DNA of 64,000 nucleotides, taken from the NCBI RefSeq assembly GCF_017357245.1, contig NZ_CP071616.1, positions 221,864-285,863 of the forward strand. Reading direction: 5' to 3'. Below are positions 1 to 7,511 of this stretch, one piece after another. Each line of letters opens with the position of its first letter. Position 1 is the first letter of the stretch. The notes under the pieces were generated by a model, which saw only the letters and a list, made by a program, of their open reading frames with translations, made no database searches and had not been told where the DNA came from. This DNA comes from Rhizobium bangladeshense. GTDB taxonomy: Bacteria > Pseudomonadota > Alphaproteobacteria > Rhizobiales > Rhizobiaceae. The position numbers were made by a program, and so were the translations under genes.

Positions 1-248
1 ATACCCGCTTCAAGCGGCCCGACTTCGACAAGCTGCTGCTGGAGGCCCGTGCAGAGCTCGACGAAGCCAAGCGCAAGGAGATGTATCGCACCATGGCGAT
101 GATGGTGCGTGACGAAGGCGGGCTGATCCTGCCGATGTTCAACGATTTCGTGAACGCCTCCACCAAGCAGGTGAAGGGCTATGTCCATGATATCGGCAAC
201 GACATGTCGAACGGCTACGTCGCAACCCGCGTCTGGCTGGATGCCTAA
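1..248 (+). CDS. Peptide-type ABC transporter solute-binding protein, C-terminal fragment
   Basis: This is the last 81 codons of a gene that begins before the window; the open frame starts at base 3 and stops at the TAA at 246-248. The residues, including RKEMYRTMAMMVRDEGG and LPMFNDFVNAS, match the C-terminal lobe of the SBP_bac_5 (DppA/OppA) family, periplasmic proteins that deliver peptides or related solutes to an inner-membrane ABC permease. Two DppBC-type permeases and a double ATPase follow in the same direction, which supports the family call. The N-terminus and signal peptide are not visible, so the substrate cannot be judged. Confidence 0.85.
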   Translation, partial: TRFKRPDFDKLLLEARAELDEAKRKEMYRTMAMMVRDEGGLILPMFNDFVNASTKQVKGYVHDIGNDMSNGYVATRVWLDA

Positions 249-337
249 GGGGCTTAGCGCCCTTTGATCTCCGACGAAGCCGGGACCGCGGGATAAGACC
301 TGCGGTCCCTCCTGACGTTTTACGAGAGGCCTCCGCC

Positions 338-1345
338 ATGACCAATCCCGCTCCGAGCAATATCTTGCCCGGCCTCAGGTTCCGACAGCGATTTCCGTTG
401 CTGGCCCTTATCCTCGAACGCCTGCTGCTCAGCGTCGTTCTGCTTTTTGCCGTCTCGATCCTCATCTTCGGCGGCCTCGAAGCTCTTCCCGGCGACTTTG
501 CCACCACCTATCTCGGCCAGTCGGCGACGCCGCAGGCAGTCGCCAATATCCGTCAGGATCTCGGGCTCGATCGGCCGGTGACGACGCGTTATGTCGAATG
601 GCTCGGCAATGCCGTTCAGGGCGATTTCGGCACCTCCTGGGCCAGCAAGAACTCGGTGAGCGAACAGATCGGCAAACGTCTCGGCAATTCGCTTTTTCTG
701 GCGGGTTTCGCAGCTGTCATATCGGTGCCGCTCGCTGTCGGGCTCGGCATGCTGTCGGTGCATTTCCGCAACCGCCTGCCCGACAAGATCATCAACGTCA
801 TCTCGCTTGCGGCGATCTCGCTGCCGGAATTTTTTATCGGCTACCTGCTGATCCTATTCTTCGCGGTGAAGTTCGGCATGGCGACCTTCCCGGCGACCGT
901 CTACGACAGCATGGTTTTCACAGAGCGGTTGAAGGCGATCGCCCTGCCGACGGCGACCCTGGTGCTCGTCGTGCTCGCGCATATGATGCGCATGACGCGC
1001 GCGGCGATCCTCTCCGTCATGTCCTCGGCCTATATGGAGACGGCTGAACTGAAGGGTTTGAGCGCCTTCCGCGCGATCGTCAAACACGCCGCCCCCAACG
1101 CGCTCGCGCCGATCATCAATGTCGTGGCTTTGAACCTTGCCTATCTCGTCGTCGGGGTCGTCGTCGTCGAGGTTGTCTTCGTCTATCCCGGTATGGGGCA
1201 ATATATGGTCGATGCGGTTACCGTGCGCGACATGCCGGTCGTGCAGGCCTGCGGCCTGATCTTCGCGGCCGTCTACATCTTGCTCAACATGATGGCCGAC
1301 ATTCTCGCGATCATCGCCAATCCCCGACTGAGGCATCCGCGATGA
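338..1345 (+). CDS. ABC transporter permease, DppB/OppB type
   Basis: 335-aa inner-membrane permease of the peptide/nickel class. A first membrane helix at about residues 25-48 precedes the typical DppB N-domain (LPGDFATTYLG, LGLDRPVTTRYVEWLG). The BPD_transp_1 core with several helices follows, including the EAA-like coupling segment around TAELKGLSAFRAIVKHAAPNA that docks on the ATPase. The gene lies 89 bases after the solute-binding protein and overlaps the next permease by 4 bases (ATGA), so the two are co-translated. It forms the membrane channel with the following gene; the substrate is probably a peptide or acylated amino compound, inferred from the hydrolase at the operon end. Confidence 0.93.
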   Translation: MTNPAPSNILPGLRFRQRFPLLALILERLLLSVVLLFAVSILIFGGLEALPGDFATTYLGQSATPQAVANIRQDLGLDRPVTTRYVEWLGNAVQGDFGTSWASKNSVSEQIGKRLGNSLFLAGFAAVISVPLAVGLGMLSVHFRNRLPDKIINVISLAAISLPEFFIGYLLILFFAVKFGMATFPATVYDSMVFTERLKAIALPTATLVLVVLAHMMRMTRAAILSVMSSAYMETAELKGLSAFRAIVKHAAPNALAPIINVVALNLAYLVVGVVVVEVVFVYPGMGQYMVDAVTVRDMPVVQACGLIFAAVYILLNMMADILAIIANPRLRHPR

Positions 1346-2169
1346 GAGCAAGAGACATCCCCATCACCGCCTGGACCGGCATGGCCGGCATCGCCCTCGC
1401 CTTCATCTTCGCGATCTTTGCGCCCTGGATTGCGCCCTATGGCGAAACCCAGGTCGTCGGCGACGTCTGGCAGCTGCCTGACGATAAATATATCTTCGGC
1501 CTCGACAATCTCGGCCGCGACATCCTCTCGCGGCTGATCTATGGCGCGCGCACGACGCTGCTGGTCGCGTCTGCCGCCACCATCATCTCATTCTCGCTCG
1601 GCGTCATCCTAAGCTTCACCGCCGCAGTGTCGCGCGGGCTGATCGACACGGTCTTTTCGCGCTTCAATGACCTAATGATGTCGATCCCGACGCTGATCTT
1701 CGCGCTTGTGGTGCTGGCGGTCCTGCCGCAGAACATGGTCGTCCTGATCCTCGTCATGGCGGTCCTGGATTCCACCCGCGTCTATCGTCTCGGCCGTGCC
1801 GTGGCGCTCGATGTCGCGGTGATGGAATTCGTCGAAGCGGCGAAGCTGCGTGGGGAAGGCAAGCTCTGGATCATCTTCCGCGAGATCCTGCCGAACACGC
1901 TGTCGCCGCTGCTGGCCGAGTTCGGCCTGCGCTTCGCCTTCTCGATCCTGTTCCTCTCGACGCTGTCCTTTCTCGGCCTCGGCATTCAGCCGCCGGCGGC
2001 GGATTGGGGCGGCATGGTCAAGGACAACAAGGACGGAATCATCTTCGGCATATCGGCCGCCCTTGTGCCGGGTACGGCCATCGCCGTCCTTGCCATCTGC
2101 GTCAACCTCGTCGTCGACTGGCTCCTGAAACGCACATCCAGCCTCAAGGGAGGGCGCGGCGATGCCTGA
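1342..2169 (+). CDS. ABC transporter permease, DppC/OppC type
   Basis: 275-aa partner permease. It has an N-terminal helix (about 11-30), the DppC-type motif FGLDNLGRDILSRLIYGART at about 50-69, the coupling segment VEAAKLRGEGKLWIIFREILPN, and the family-typical C-terminal stretch LSTLSFLGLGIQPPAADWGG. It starts at an ATG overlapping the upstream permease stop and itself overlaps the ATPase start by 8 bases. With the DppB-like protein it forms the heterodimeric transmembrane pore. At 275 residues it lacks the longer N-terminal extension of many DppC proteins, which is within the normal range. Confidence 0.93.
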   Translation: MRARDIPITAWTGMAGIALAFIFAIFAPWIAPYGETQVVGDVWQLPDDKYIFGLDNLGRDILSRLIYGARTTLLVASAATIISFSLGVILSFTAAVSRGLIDTVFSRFNDLMMSIPTLIFALVVLAVLPQNMVVLILVMAVLDSTRVYRLGRAVALDVAVMEFVEAAKLRGEGKLWIIFREILPNTLSPLLAEFGLRFAFSILFLSTLSFLGLGIQPPAADWGGMVKDNKDGIIFGISAALVPGTAIAVLAICVNLVVDWLLKRTSSLKGGRGDA

Positions 2170-3793
2170 GCTTCTTTCCGTCCGCAATCTGAAGATCGAG
2201 GCGACCAGCTATCCACCCGGCGAACCGCCCAAGCGGGTGACGATCGTCGACGGCGTTTCCTTCGATCTTCAGAAGGGCAAGGTTCTCGGTCTGATCGGGG
2301 AATCGGGCGCCGGCAAGTCGACGATCGGTCTCTCGGCGCTAGCCTATGGCCGTGGGGGTGCCGAAATCACCGGCGGCGAGGTGCGGCTCGGCGGCACCGA
2401 CATTCTGGCGCTCGGCAAGAACGGCATCCAGAAAATCCGCGGCGCCCGGGTCTGCTACGTCGCCCAATCGGCGGCGGCCGCCTTCAATCCGGCGCACAGG
2501 CTCGGCGATCAGGTGATCGAAGCGTCGGTCAAGCATGGTCTGATGACCAAAGATGAGGCGCGCAAACGGGCGCTTTATCTGTTCCGTGTTCTCGGATTAC
2601 CCAACCCCGAAAGCTTCGGTGAGCGCTTTGCCCATCAGGTTTCCGGCGGCCAGTTGCAGCGCGCAATGACGGCGATGGCGCTTTGTTCGAACCCCGAACT
2701 CATCGTGTTCGACGAGCCGACGACGGCGCTTGACGTCACCACGCAGATCGACGTGCTGGCGGCGATCAAGCATGCCATCGAGGAAACGCATACAGCCGCG
2801 CTCTACATCACCCACGACCTTGCCGTCGTCGCCCAGATCTCCGACGACATCATGGTCTTGCGCCATGGCAGGCAAGTGGAATATGGCAGCGTCCAGCAGA
2901 TCATCGAGGCGCCGCAACAGGACTATACGCGCGCCCTCGTCAATGTCAGGCAAGCCTATCGCGACGAAGCCGCAGACCAGTCATCGGCCCTACTCAAGGT
3001 GGAAAATCTCAGCGCCGAATATTCCAACGGCTTCAAGGTGCTGCACGATGTCTCGCTGCATGTCCCCAGGGGTCAGACGCTTGCGGTCGTCGGCGAATCC
3101 GGCTCGGGTAAATCGAGTCTGGCGCGCGCCATCACCGGCCTTTTGCCGCCGAGCAGCGGGCGTATCGTCTTTGACGGCAAGCCTTTGATGCCAGGCCTCA
3201 AGAGCCGGCCCAACGATGATCTCCGGCGCATTCAGCTGATTTACCAGATGGCCGACACGGCGATGAACCCGCGCCAGACGGTGCGCGACATCATCGGCCG
3301 CCCGCTGACTTTCTACTATGGCCTGAGAGGTGCAGAGAAAACCGCCAGGGTGAAGGAATTGCTCGATCAGATCGAAATGGGCAATGGCTTCATCGACCGC
3401 TATCCGGCTGAACTGTCCGGCGGCCAGAAGCAGCGGGTAGCGATCGCCAGAGCGCTTGCCGCCAAGCCAGAACTCATCCTCTGCGACGAGCCGACCTCGG
3501 CGCTCGATCCGCTGGTGGCGGAGGGCATCCTCAAGCTGCTGCTGCGCCTGCAGGAGGAAGAGCAGCTTTCCTATGTCTTCATCACCCACGACATCGCAAT
3601 CGTCCGGGCGATCGCCGACAGCGTGGCGGTGATGCATCGCGGCAAGCTGGTGCGCTTCGGCCCGAAATCGACGGCGCTGTCGCCGCCCTTTGACGATTAC
3701 ACCGACCTGCTTCTGAAATCCGTACCGGAGATGGAAATCGGCTGGCTGGAACGGGTGCTTGCCACACGTCGTATGGAAAGCGCCGGCAACTGA
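2162..3793 (+). CDS. Peptide-type ABC transporter, fused double ATPase
   Basis: 543-aa protein holding two complete ABC ATPase domains, equivalent to DppD and DppF fused. Domain 1 has Walker A GESGAGKST (about residue 46), signature SGGQLQRA (about 161) and Walker B ELIVFDEPTTALD. Domain 2 has Walker A GESGSGKSS (about 311), signature SGGQKQRVA (about 419) and LILCDEPTSALD. Both have the H-loop ITHD. It hydrolyses ATP to drive import through the two preceding permeases. The usual short oligopeptide C-terminal extension after the first domain is reduced to a linker around residues 250-275. It overlaps the upstream permease by 8 bases, so it belongs to the same operon. Confidence 0.93.
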   Translation: MPELLSVRNLKIEATSYPPGEPPKRVTIVDGVSFDLQKGKVLGLIGESGAGKSTIGLSALAYGRGGAEITGGEVRLGGTDILALGKNGIQKIRGARVCYVAQSAAAAFNPAHRLGDQVIEASVKHGLMTKDEARKRALYLFRVLGLPNPESFGERFAHQVSGGQLQRAMTAMALCSNPELIVFDEPTTALDVTTQIDVLAAIKHAIEETHTAALYITHDLAVVAQISDDIMVLRHGRQVEYGSVQQIIEAPQQDYTRALVNVRQAYRDEAADQSSALLKVENLSAEYSNGFKVLHDVSLHVPRGQTLAVVGESGSGKSSLARAITGLLPPSSGRIVFDGKPLMPGLKSRPNDDLRRIQLIYQMADTAMNPRQTVRDIIGRPLTFYYGLRGAEKTARVKELLDQIEMGNGFIDRYPAELSGGQKQRVAIARALAAKPELILCDEPTSALDPLVAEGILKLLLRLQEEEQLSYVFITHDIAIVRAIADSVAVMHRGKLVRFGPKSTALSPPFDDYTDLLLKSVPEMEIGWLERVLATRRMESAGN

Positions 3794-3813
3794 ATGGGCA
3801 TCAAGGAATCAGC

Positions 3814-5817
3814 ATGACCTCGCGCGGCTTTACCACCATCGAGAATGAATGGATTACGCTGAAGGACGGAACGCGGCTTGCCGCGCGCATGTGGATGCCC
3901 GAGGGCGCGGAGGACGATCCCGTTCCCGCCGTTTTCGAATTCCTGCCCTACCGCAAGCGCGACGGGACGAGCCTCAGGGACGAGTCGACCTATCCGGTCT
4001 TCGCGGCCGCAGGCATTGCCGGCGTGCGTGTCGACATTCGCGGATCCGGAGAATCCGAGGGCGTCATCGACGGCGAATATACCGAGCGCGAACTTACCGA
4101 TGCCTGCGAGCTGATCGCCTGGATCGCCGAGCAGCCATGGTCGAACGGTTCGGTCGGCATGATGGGTATCTCCTGGGGCGGCTTCAACAGCCTTCAGGTC
4201 GCAGCATTGCGCCCGCCGGCGCTGAAGGCGGTCATCTCGATCGCCTCGACCGTCGACCGGTACAACGACGACATCCACTACAAGAACGGCTGCCACCTCT
4301 CCGCGCAACTCTCCTGGGCGGCAACCATGCTCGGCTACCAGTCGCGCCCGCCCGATCCGGTGCTCGTCGGCGAGCGCTGGAAGGAGATGTGGCTGGAACG
4401 TCTGGCCGGCGAACCGTTCTTCATGGAGGAGTGGCTGGCTCACCAGCGGCGCGACGGTTTCTGGCGACACGGTTCGATCTCAGAGGATTTTTCGGACGTG
4501 GATATCCCAGCGCTCGTCATTGCCGGCTGGGCGGACGGCTACCGCAATACGCCTCTGATGGCGGTGGAAGGTCTCGGCGGAAAGGCAAAAGCGCTGATCG
4601 GCCCGTGGGTTCATAAATATCCGCACTTTGCCTGGCCGAAGCCGCGCGTCGACTTCCACAGCGAGGCGATCGCCTGGTGGAACAAATGGCTGCGCGGCGA
4701 GGACAATGGGATCGACCGGCTGCCGCAGGTCCGCGCCTACATTCTCGACGCCGTCAGGCCTGCCGCCCGACGCGACAGCGATCCAGGCTTCTGGATCGCC
4801 AAAGAGGACTGGTCGCCGCCGCGGATGCAATGCTTCTATGTCGAGCAATTCGGGCGGTTGACGCAAGGCATGCCGATCCCGCATGCGCCCGAGCATCCCA
4901 TCTATCTCCATTCGCCCCTCGACACGGGCACGGCATCGGGGGAATATTTTACGCTGAAACCCGACGCCGAAATGGCCATCGACCAACGCTGCGACGATGC
5001 CGGCTCTCTCGTCTTCGACACGGCGCCGCTTGCAGGGGATCATGACTATCTCGGCCGGCCCGTCGTGACGCTTGCGTTGCGCGCGCACGCGACCGGCGGC
5101 AATCTCTGTGCCCGGCTGGTCGATGTCCATCCGGACGGCACGGCCACGCGTGTCGCCTTCGGCGTGATCAATCTCACCCACCGTCAAGGCAATGCCGATC
5201 CTGAGCCGCTCACGCCGGGAGAGAGAGTGCCGATCCGGCTCATGCTCGATGCCTGCGGCTATCGCTTCCGCAAGGGGCATCGCATCCGCCTTTCCCTTTC
5301 GACCGCCTATTGGCCGATGATCCTGCCGCCGCCCGATGAACATGGCGTCGAGATCGATGTTGCAACGCTCGGCCTGGCGCTGCCCTTGCTCGGGGACCAC
5401 CGGAAGATCGAAATCGATGAACCGGCCAATCCCGATCCCCTGCCCAAATATATCGAGCATGCAGGCGCCGCGACGAAGCGTCAGGTCGTCCGGAACCTCT
5501 CGGCCAACCGCACGGATTATCGTATCCACGAGGAGACCGGGCTTTACGAACATCCCGAGACTGGCCTGTCGACGCGGCAATTGCGGGAGGAGGTCTGGTC
5601 GATCTCGCCGGATGACCCGCTGTCGATGACCGGCACTTCGACCTGGACCTGCGACATGCACCGGCCCGGCTGGTTCGTCCGCACCGTCGCGACCGCGCGA
5701 ATTGCCTGCACCGCGAATGATTGGGTCATCAGCGCTGTCGTCACTGCTTTCGAGGATGATGTGCAGATCTTCGAAAAGATCTTTGCCGAAAAGCGGATCG
5801 CGCGCGACCTGATGTGA
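3814..5817 (+). CDS. CocE/NonD family hydrolase (peptidase S15-like)
   Basis: 667-aa alpha/beta hydrolase of the X-Pro dipeptidyl-peptidase/cocaine-esterase group. The N-terminal catalytic domain carries the nucleophile elbow GISWGG with Ser at about residue 120; the oxyanion region FLPYRKRDGTS and the region around GPWVHKYPHFAWP, which should hold the catalytic His, are also visible. The C-terminal third is the jelly-roll typical of the family. It starts 20 bases after the ATPase stop, so it is the last gene of the transporter operon and probably hydrolyses the imported amide, ester or peptide. No signal peptide is apparent, so it should act in the cytoplasm. The substrate cannot be read from sequence: family members include amino acid ester hydrolases and acylases. 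Confidence 0.88.
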   Translation: MTSRGFTTIENEWITLKDGTRLAARMWMPEGAEDDPVPAVFEFLPYRKRDGTSLRDESTYPVFAAAGIAGVRVDIRGSGESEGVIDGEYTERELTDACELIAWIAEQPWSNGSVGMMGISWGGFNSLQVAALRPPALKAVISIASTVDRYNDDIHYKNGCHLSAQLSWAATMLGYQSRPPDPVLVGERWKEMWLERLAGEPFFMEEWLAHQRRDGFWRHGSISEDFSDVDIPALVIAGWADGYRNTPLMAVEGLGGKAKALIGPWVHKYPHFAWPKPRVDFHSEAIAWWNKWLRGEDNGIDRLPQVRAYILDAVRPAARRDSDPGFWIAKEDWSPPRMQCFYVEQFGRLTQGMPIPHAPEHPIYLHSPLDTGTASGEYFTLKPDAEMAIDQRCDDAGSLVFDTAPLAGDHDYLGRPVVTLALRAHATGGNLCARLVDVHPDGTATRVAFGVINLTHRQGNADPEPLTPGERVPIRLMLDACGYRFRKGHRIRLSLSTAYWPMILPPPDEHGVEIDVATLGLALPLLGDHRKIEIDEPANPDPLPKYIEHAGAATKRQVVRNLSANRTDYRIHEETGLYEHPETGLSTRQLREEVWSISPDDPLSMTGTSTWTCDMHRPGWFVRTVATARIACTANDWVISAVVTAFEDDVQIFEKIFAEKRIARDLM

Positions 5818-5820
5818 TCG

Positions 5821-6732
5821 TCAGGGCGCCGCGAAATGCCGAACCGCCTCGCAGACGGCGTGGAAGCCGTCGCGCGCGCCTTCACTCATGTGCCGGGCGC
5901 GCAGCCAGGCATGCACCATCTGCGGTTCCTCCCGAAAGGAGACCTCGACACCCTCCGCTGCGAGCCGGGCCGCATACTGGCGGCCGTCGTCTCTCAAGGG
6001 ATCGAAATGCGCGACGGTTATATAGGTGGGCGGCAGTCCTGCGAGCGAAGATGCGTTCAGCGGCTCGGCGATCTCGGCGCCTGCCGGCGCCTGCAGGATC
6101 TCGCGATAATAGGCAACATCCGCCGTGGTCAGGCCAGGCGCCGCAGCCATTTCGACATAGGAGCCGGCGGCCAGGTCTCCGCCAAGCGCCGGGTAGATCA
6201 GGACCTGACCGACGACGCCGGGCAGGCCTTCGTCGCGTGCGCGTAATGCAAGGCCCGCCGCAAGGTTGCCGCCGGCGCTGTCGCCGATCAGCACGACCTT
6301 GTTGCTGGCCGAAAGGAGATGCTTCAGCACGGCAAAGCCGTCATCCGTCTGTGCCGGCCAGCGGTATTCGGGAGCCAGGCGATAATCGACGGAAACGAGT
6401 TCTGCACCGGCAAAATCGGCAATCTCGGCACAGATGGCATGATGGCTCTCCAGCGAACCGACGACGAAACCGCCGCCATGGAGATAGAGAAGAACCGTGC
6501 GCGTGCTGATCTTGCGGGGACGGTAGCGCCGGATCGGAATGCGCTGGACCATGCCGTCGGCAAAAACCATGTCAGGCGGCAGCGGGCGGTCGAACCGCGC
6601 GCATAGGGCATCGTACCAGTTTCGCTGCTGCTCGACTGACGCTTCGACGGCGTCCTGGGGATAGAAACTATCGCAAATATCGAGAAACTGCAGGATGGCT
6701 TTTTCGGTAGGGACAGGCGATGGAGCGGACAT
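5821..6732 (-). CDS. Alpha/beta hydrolase, hormone-sensitive-lipase-like esterase
   Basis: 303-aa esterase of the HSL (family IV) group. It shows the oxyanion motif LHGGGFVVGS, the nucleophile elbow GDSAGGNLA, an acidic residue in HFDPLRDDG and a late His in MVHAWLRAR, so the triad is intact. It is cytoplasmic, with no signal peptide. Its stop lies 3 bases from the stop of the CocE-like hydrolase, tail to tail, so it is transcribed from the opposite side and is not part of that operon. It probably cleaves short-chain or amide-linked acyl groups. A functional link with the neighbouring hydrolase is possible but only inferred. Confidence 0.88.
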   Translation of the reverse strand: MSAPSPVPTEKAILQFLDICDSFYPQDAVEASVEQQRNWYDALCARFDRPLPPDMVFADGMVQRIPIRRYRPRKISTRTVLLYLHGGGFVVGSLESHHAICAEIADFAGAELVSVDYRLAPEYRWPAQTDDGFAVLKHLLSASNKVVLIGDSAGGNLAAGLALRARDEGLPGVVGQVLIYPALGGDLAAGSYVEMAAAPGLTTADVAYYREILQAPAGAEIAEPLNASSLAGLPPTYITVAHFDPLRDDGRQYAARLAAEGVEVSFREEPQMVHAWLRARHMSEGARDGFHAVCEAVRHFAAP

Positions 6733-6983
6733 GGAGAGTCCTTTCGATTTGGGACATGCAGATCCATGCCCTTGGCCGACTCTGCCATCATCATGCGCCT
6801 GCGGGGCGAAGGCAATCTGTCTGGTCGCGACTCGCGGATGTCGTGATGCTTCATTATTTTAAGCTGCGCCCGAGATAGTGCCCGTGTTCGAACGAAAATT
6901 TTGCTGTCGACCCAAGGAACGCCATCGGAAAAACGTCTCAATCCCGAATGGCATCTTGCTTGATAGCTTGGGGTAGGTGCGCA

Positions 6984-7511
6984 TTGGATGCGGAGCTCAT
7001 AGAACGGGCGCAGCGTGGTGACCGGGAGGCCTTCGGGCAACTGGTCTCGCGCCATTATGATTTCGTCCATGCGACGGCGTGGCGATGGTCGGGCAGTTCC
7101 ACCGATGCTGATGACATTGCCCAGGAGGTCTGTGTCAAGCTCGGCGCGGCGATCCGCGGCTTTCGCGGCGCCAGCCGGTTTAGGACATGGCTTTATACGC
7201 TGACGCTGAACGCCGCCCGCGACCATAGACGCAAGCTGGCGCGGGAAGAGCAGACATCCCGCGCGTATGCTGCCGAACCACGACAGGATGCGCCTGATGC
7301 AAATGATGATGACGAGATGTCGAACGAATTATGGGCGGCCGTGCGCGCCTTGCCGGAAAGGCAATGCGACGCCGTGCTGCTCGTTTACGGCGAGGGCCTC
7401 AGCCATTCGGCTGCCGCCGATGTCATGGGCTGCTCGGAGACGACCGTGTCCTGGCAGGTCCACGAGGCGCGCAAGAGGCTGAAGGCAATGCTCGGCAAGG
7501 AAGAGGTATGA
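6984..7511 (+). CDS. ECF-subfamily RNA polymerase sigma factor
   Basis: 175 residues from the TTG at 6984, which sits 6 bases after the purine-rich GGGGTAGG; an in-frame ATG at 6948 would add 12 residues of poor quality (MASCLIAWGRCA) and lacks a ribosome site. The protein has sigma region 2 (AFGQLVSRHYDFVHATAWRW, DADDIAQEVCVKL, FRTWLYTLTLNAARDHRRK) and region 4 (LPERQCDAVLLVYGEGLSH, then a helix-turn-helix). It directs RNA polymerase to a small regulon. It overlaps the next gene by 4 bases (ATGA), so the pair is translationally coupled. No classical anti-sigma gene is adjacent, so the downstream membrane protein is the likely controller. Confidence 0.92.
   Translation: MDAELIERAQRGDREAFGQLVSRHYDFVHATAWRWSGSSTDADDIAQEVCVKLGAAIRGFRGASRFRTWLYTLTLNAARDHRRKLAREEQTSRAYAAEPRQDAPDANDDDEMSNELWAAVRALPERQCDAVLLVYGEGLSHSAAADVMGCSETTVSWQVHEARKRLKAMLGKEEV

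Noticed and set aside
6917..6939. ECF autoregulated promoter (GGAAC ... CGTCT) before the sigma gene
   Set aside because: The spacing between the two elements is 13 bases, too short for the usual 15-17; it may be chance.
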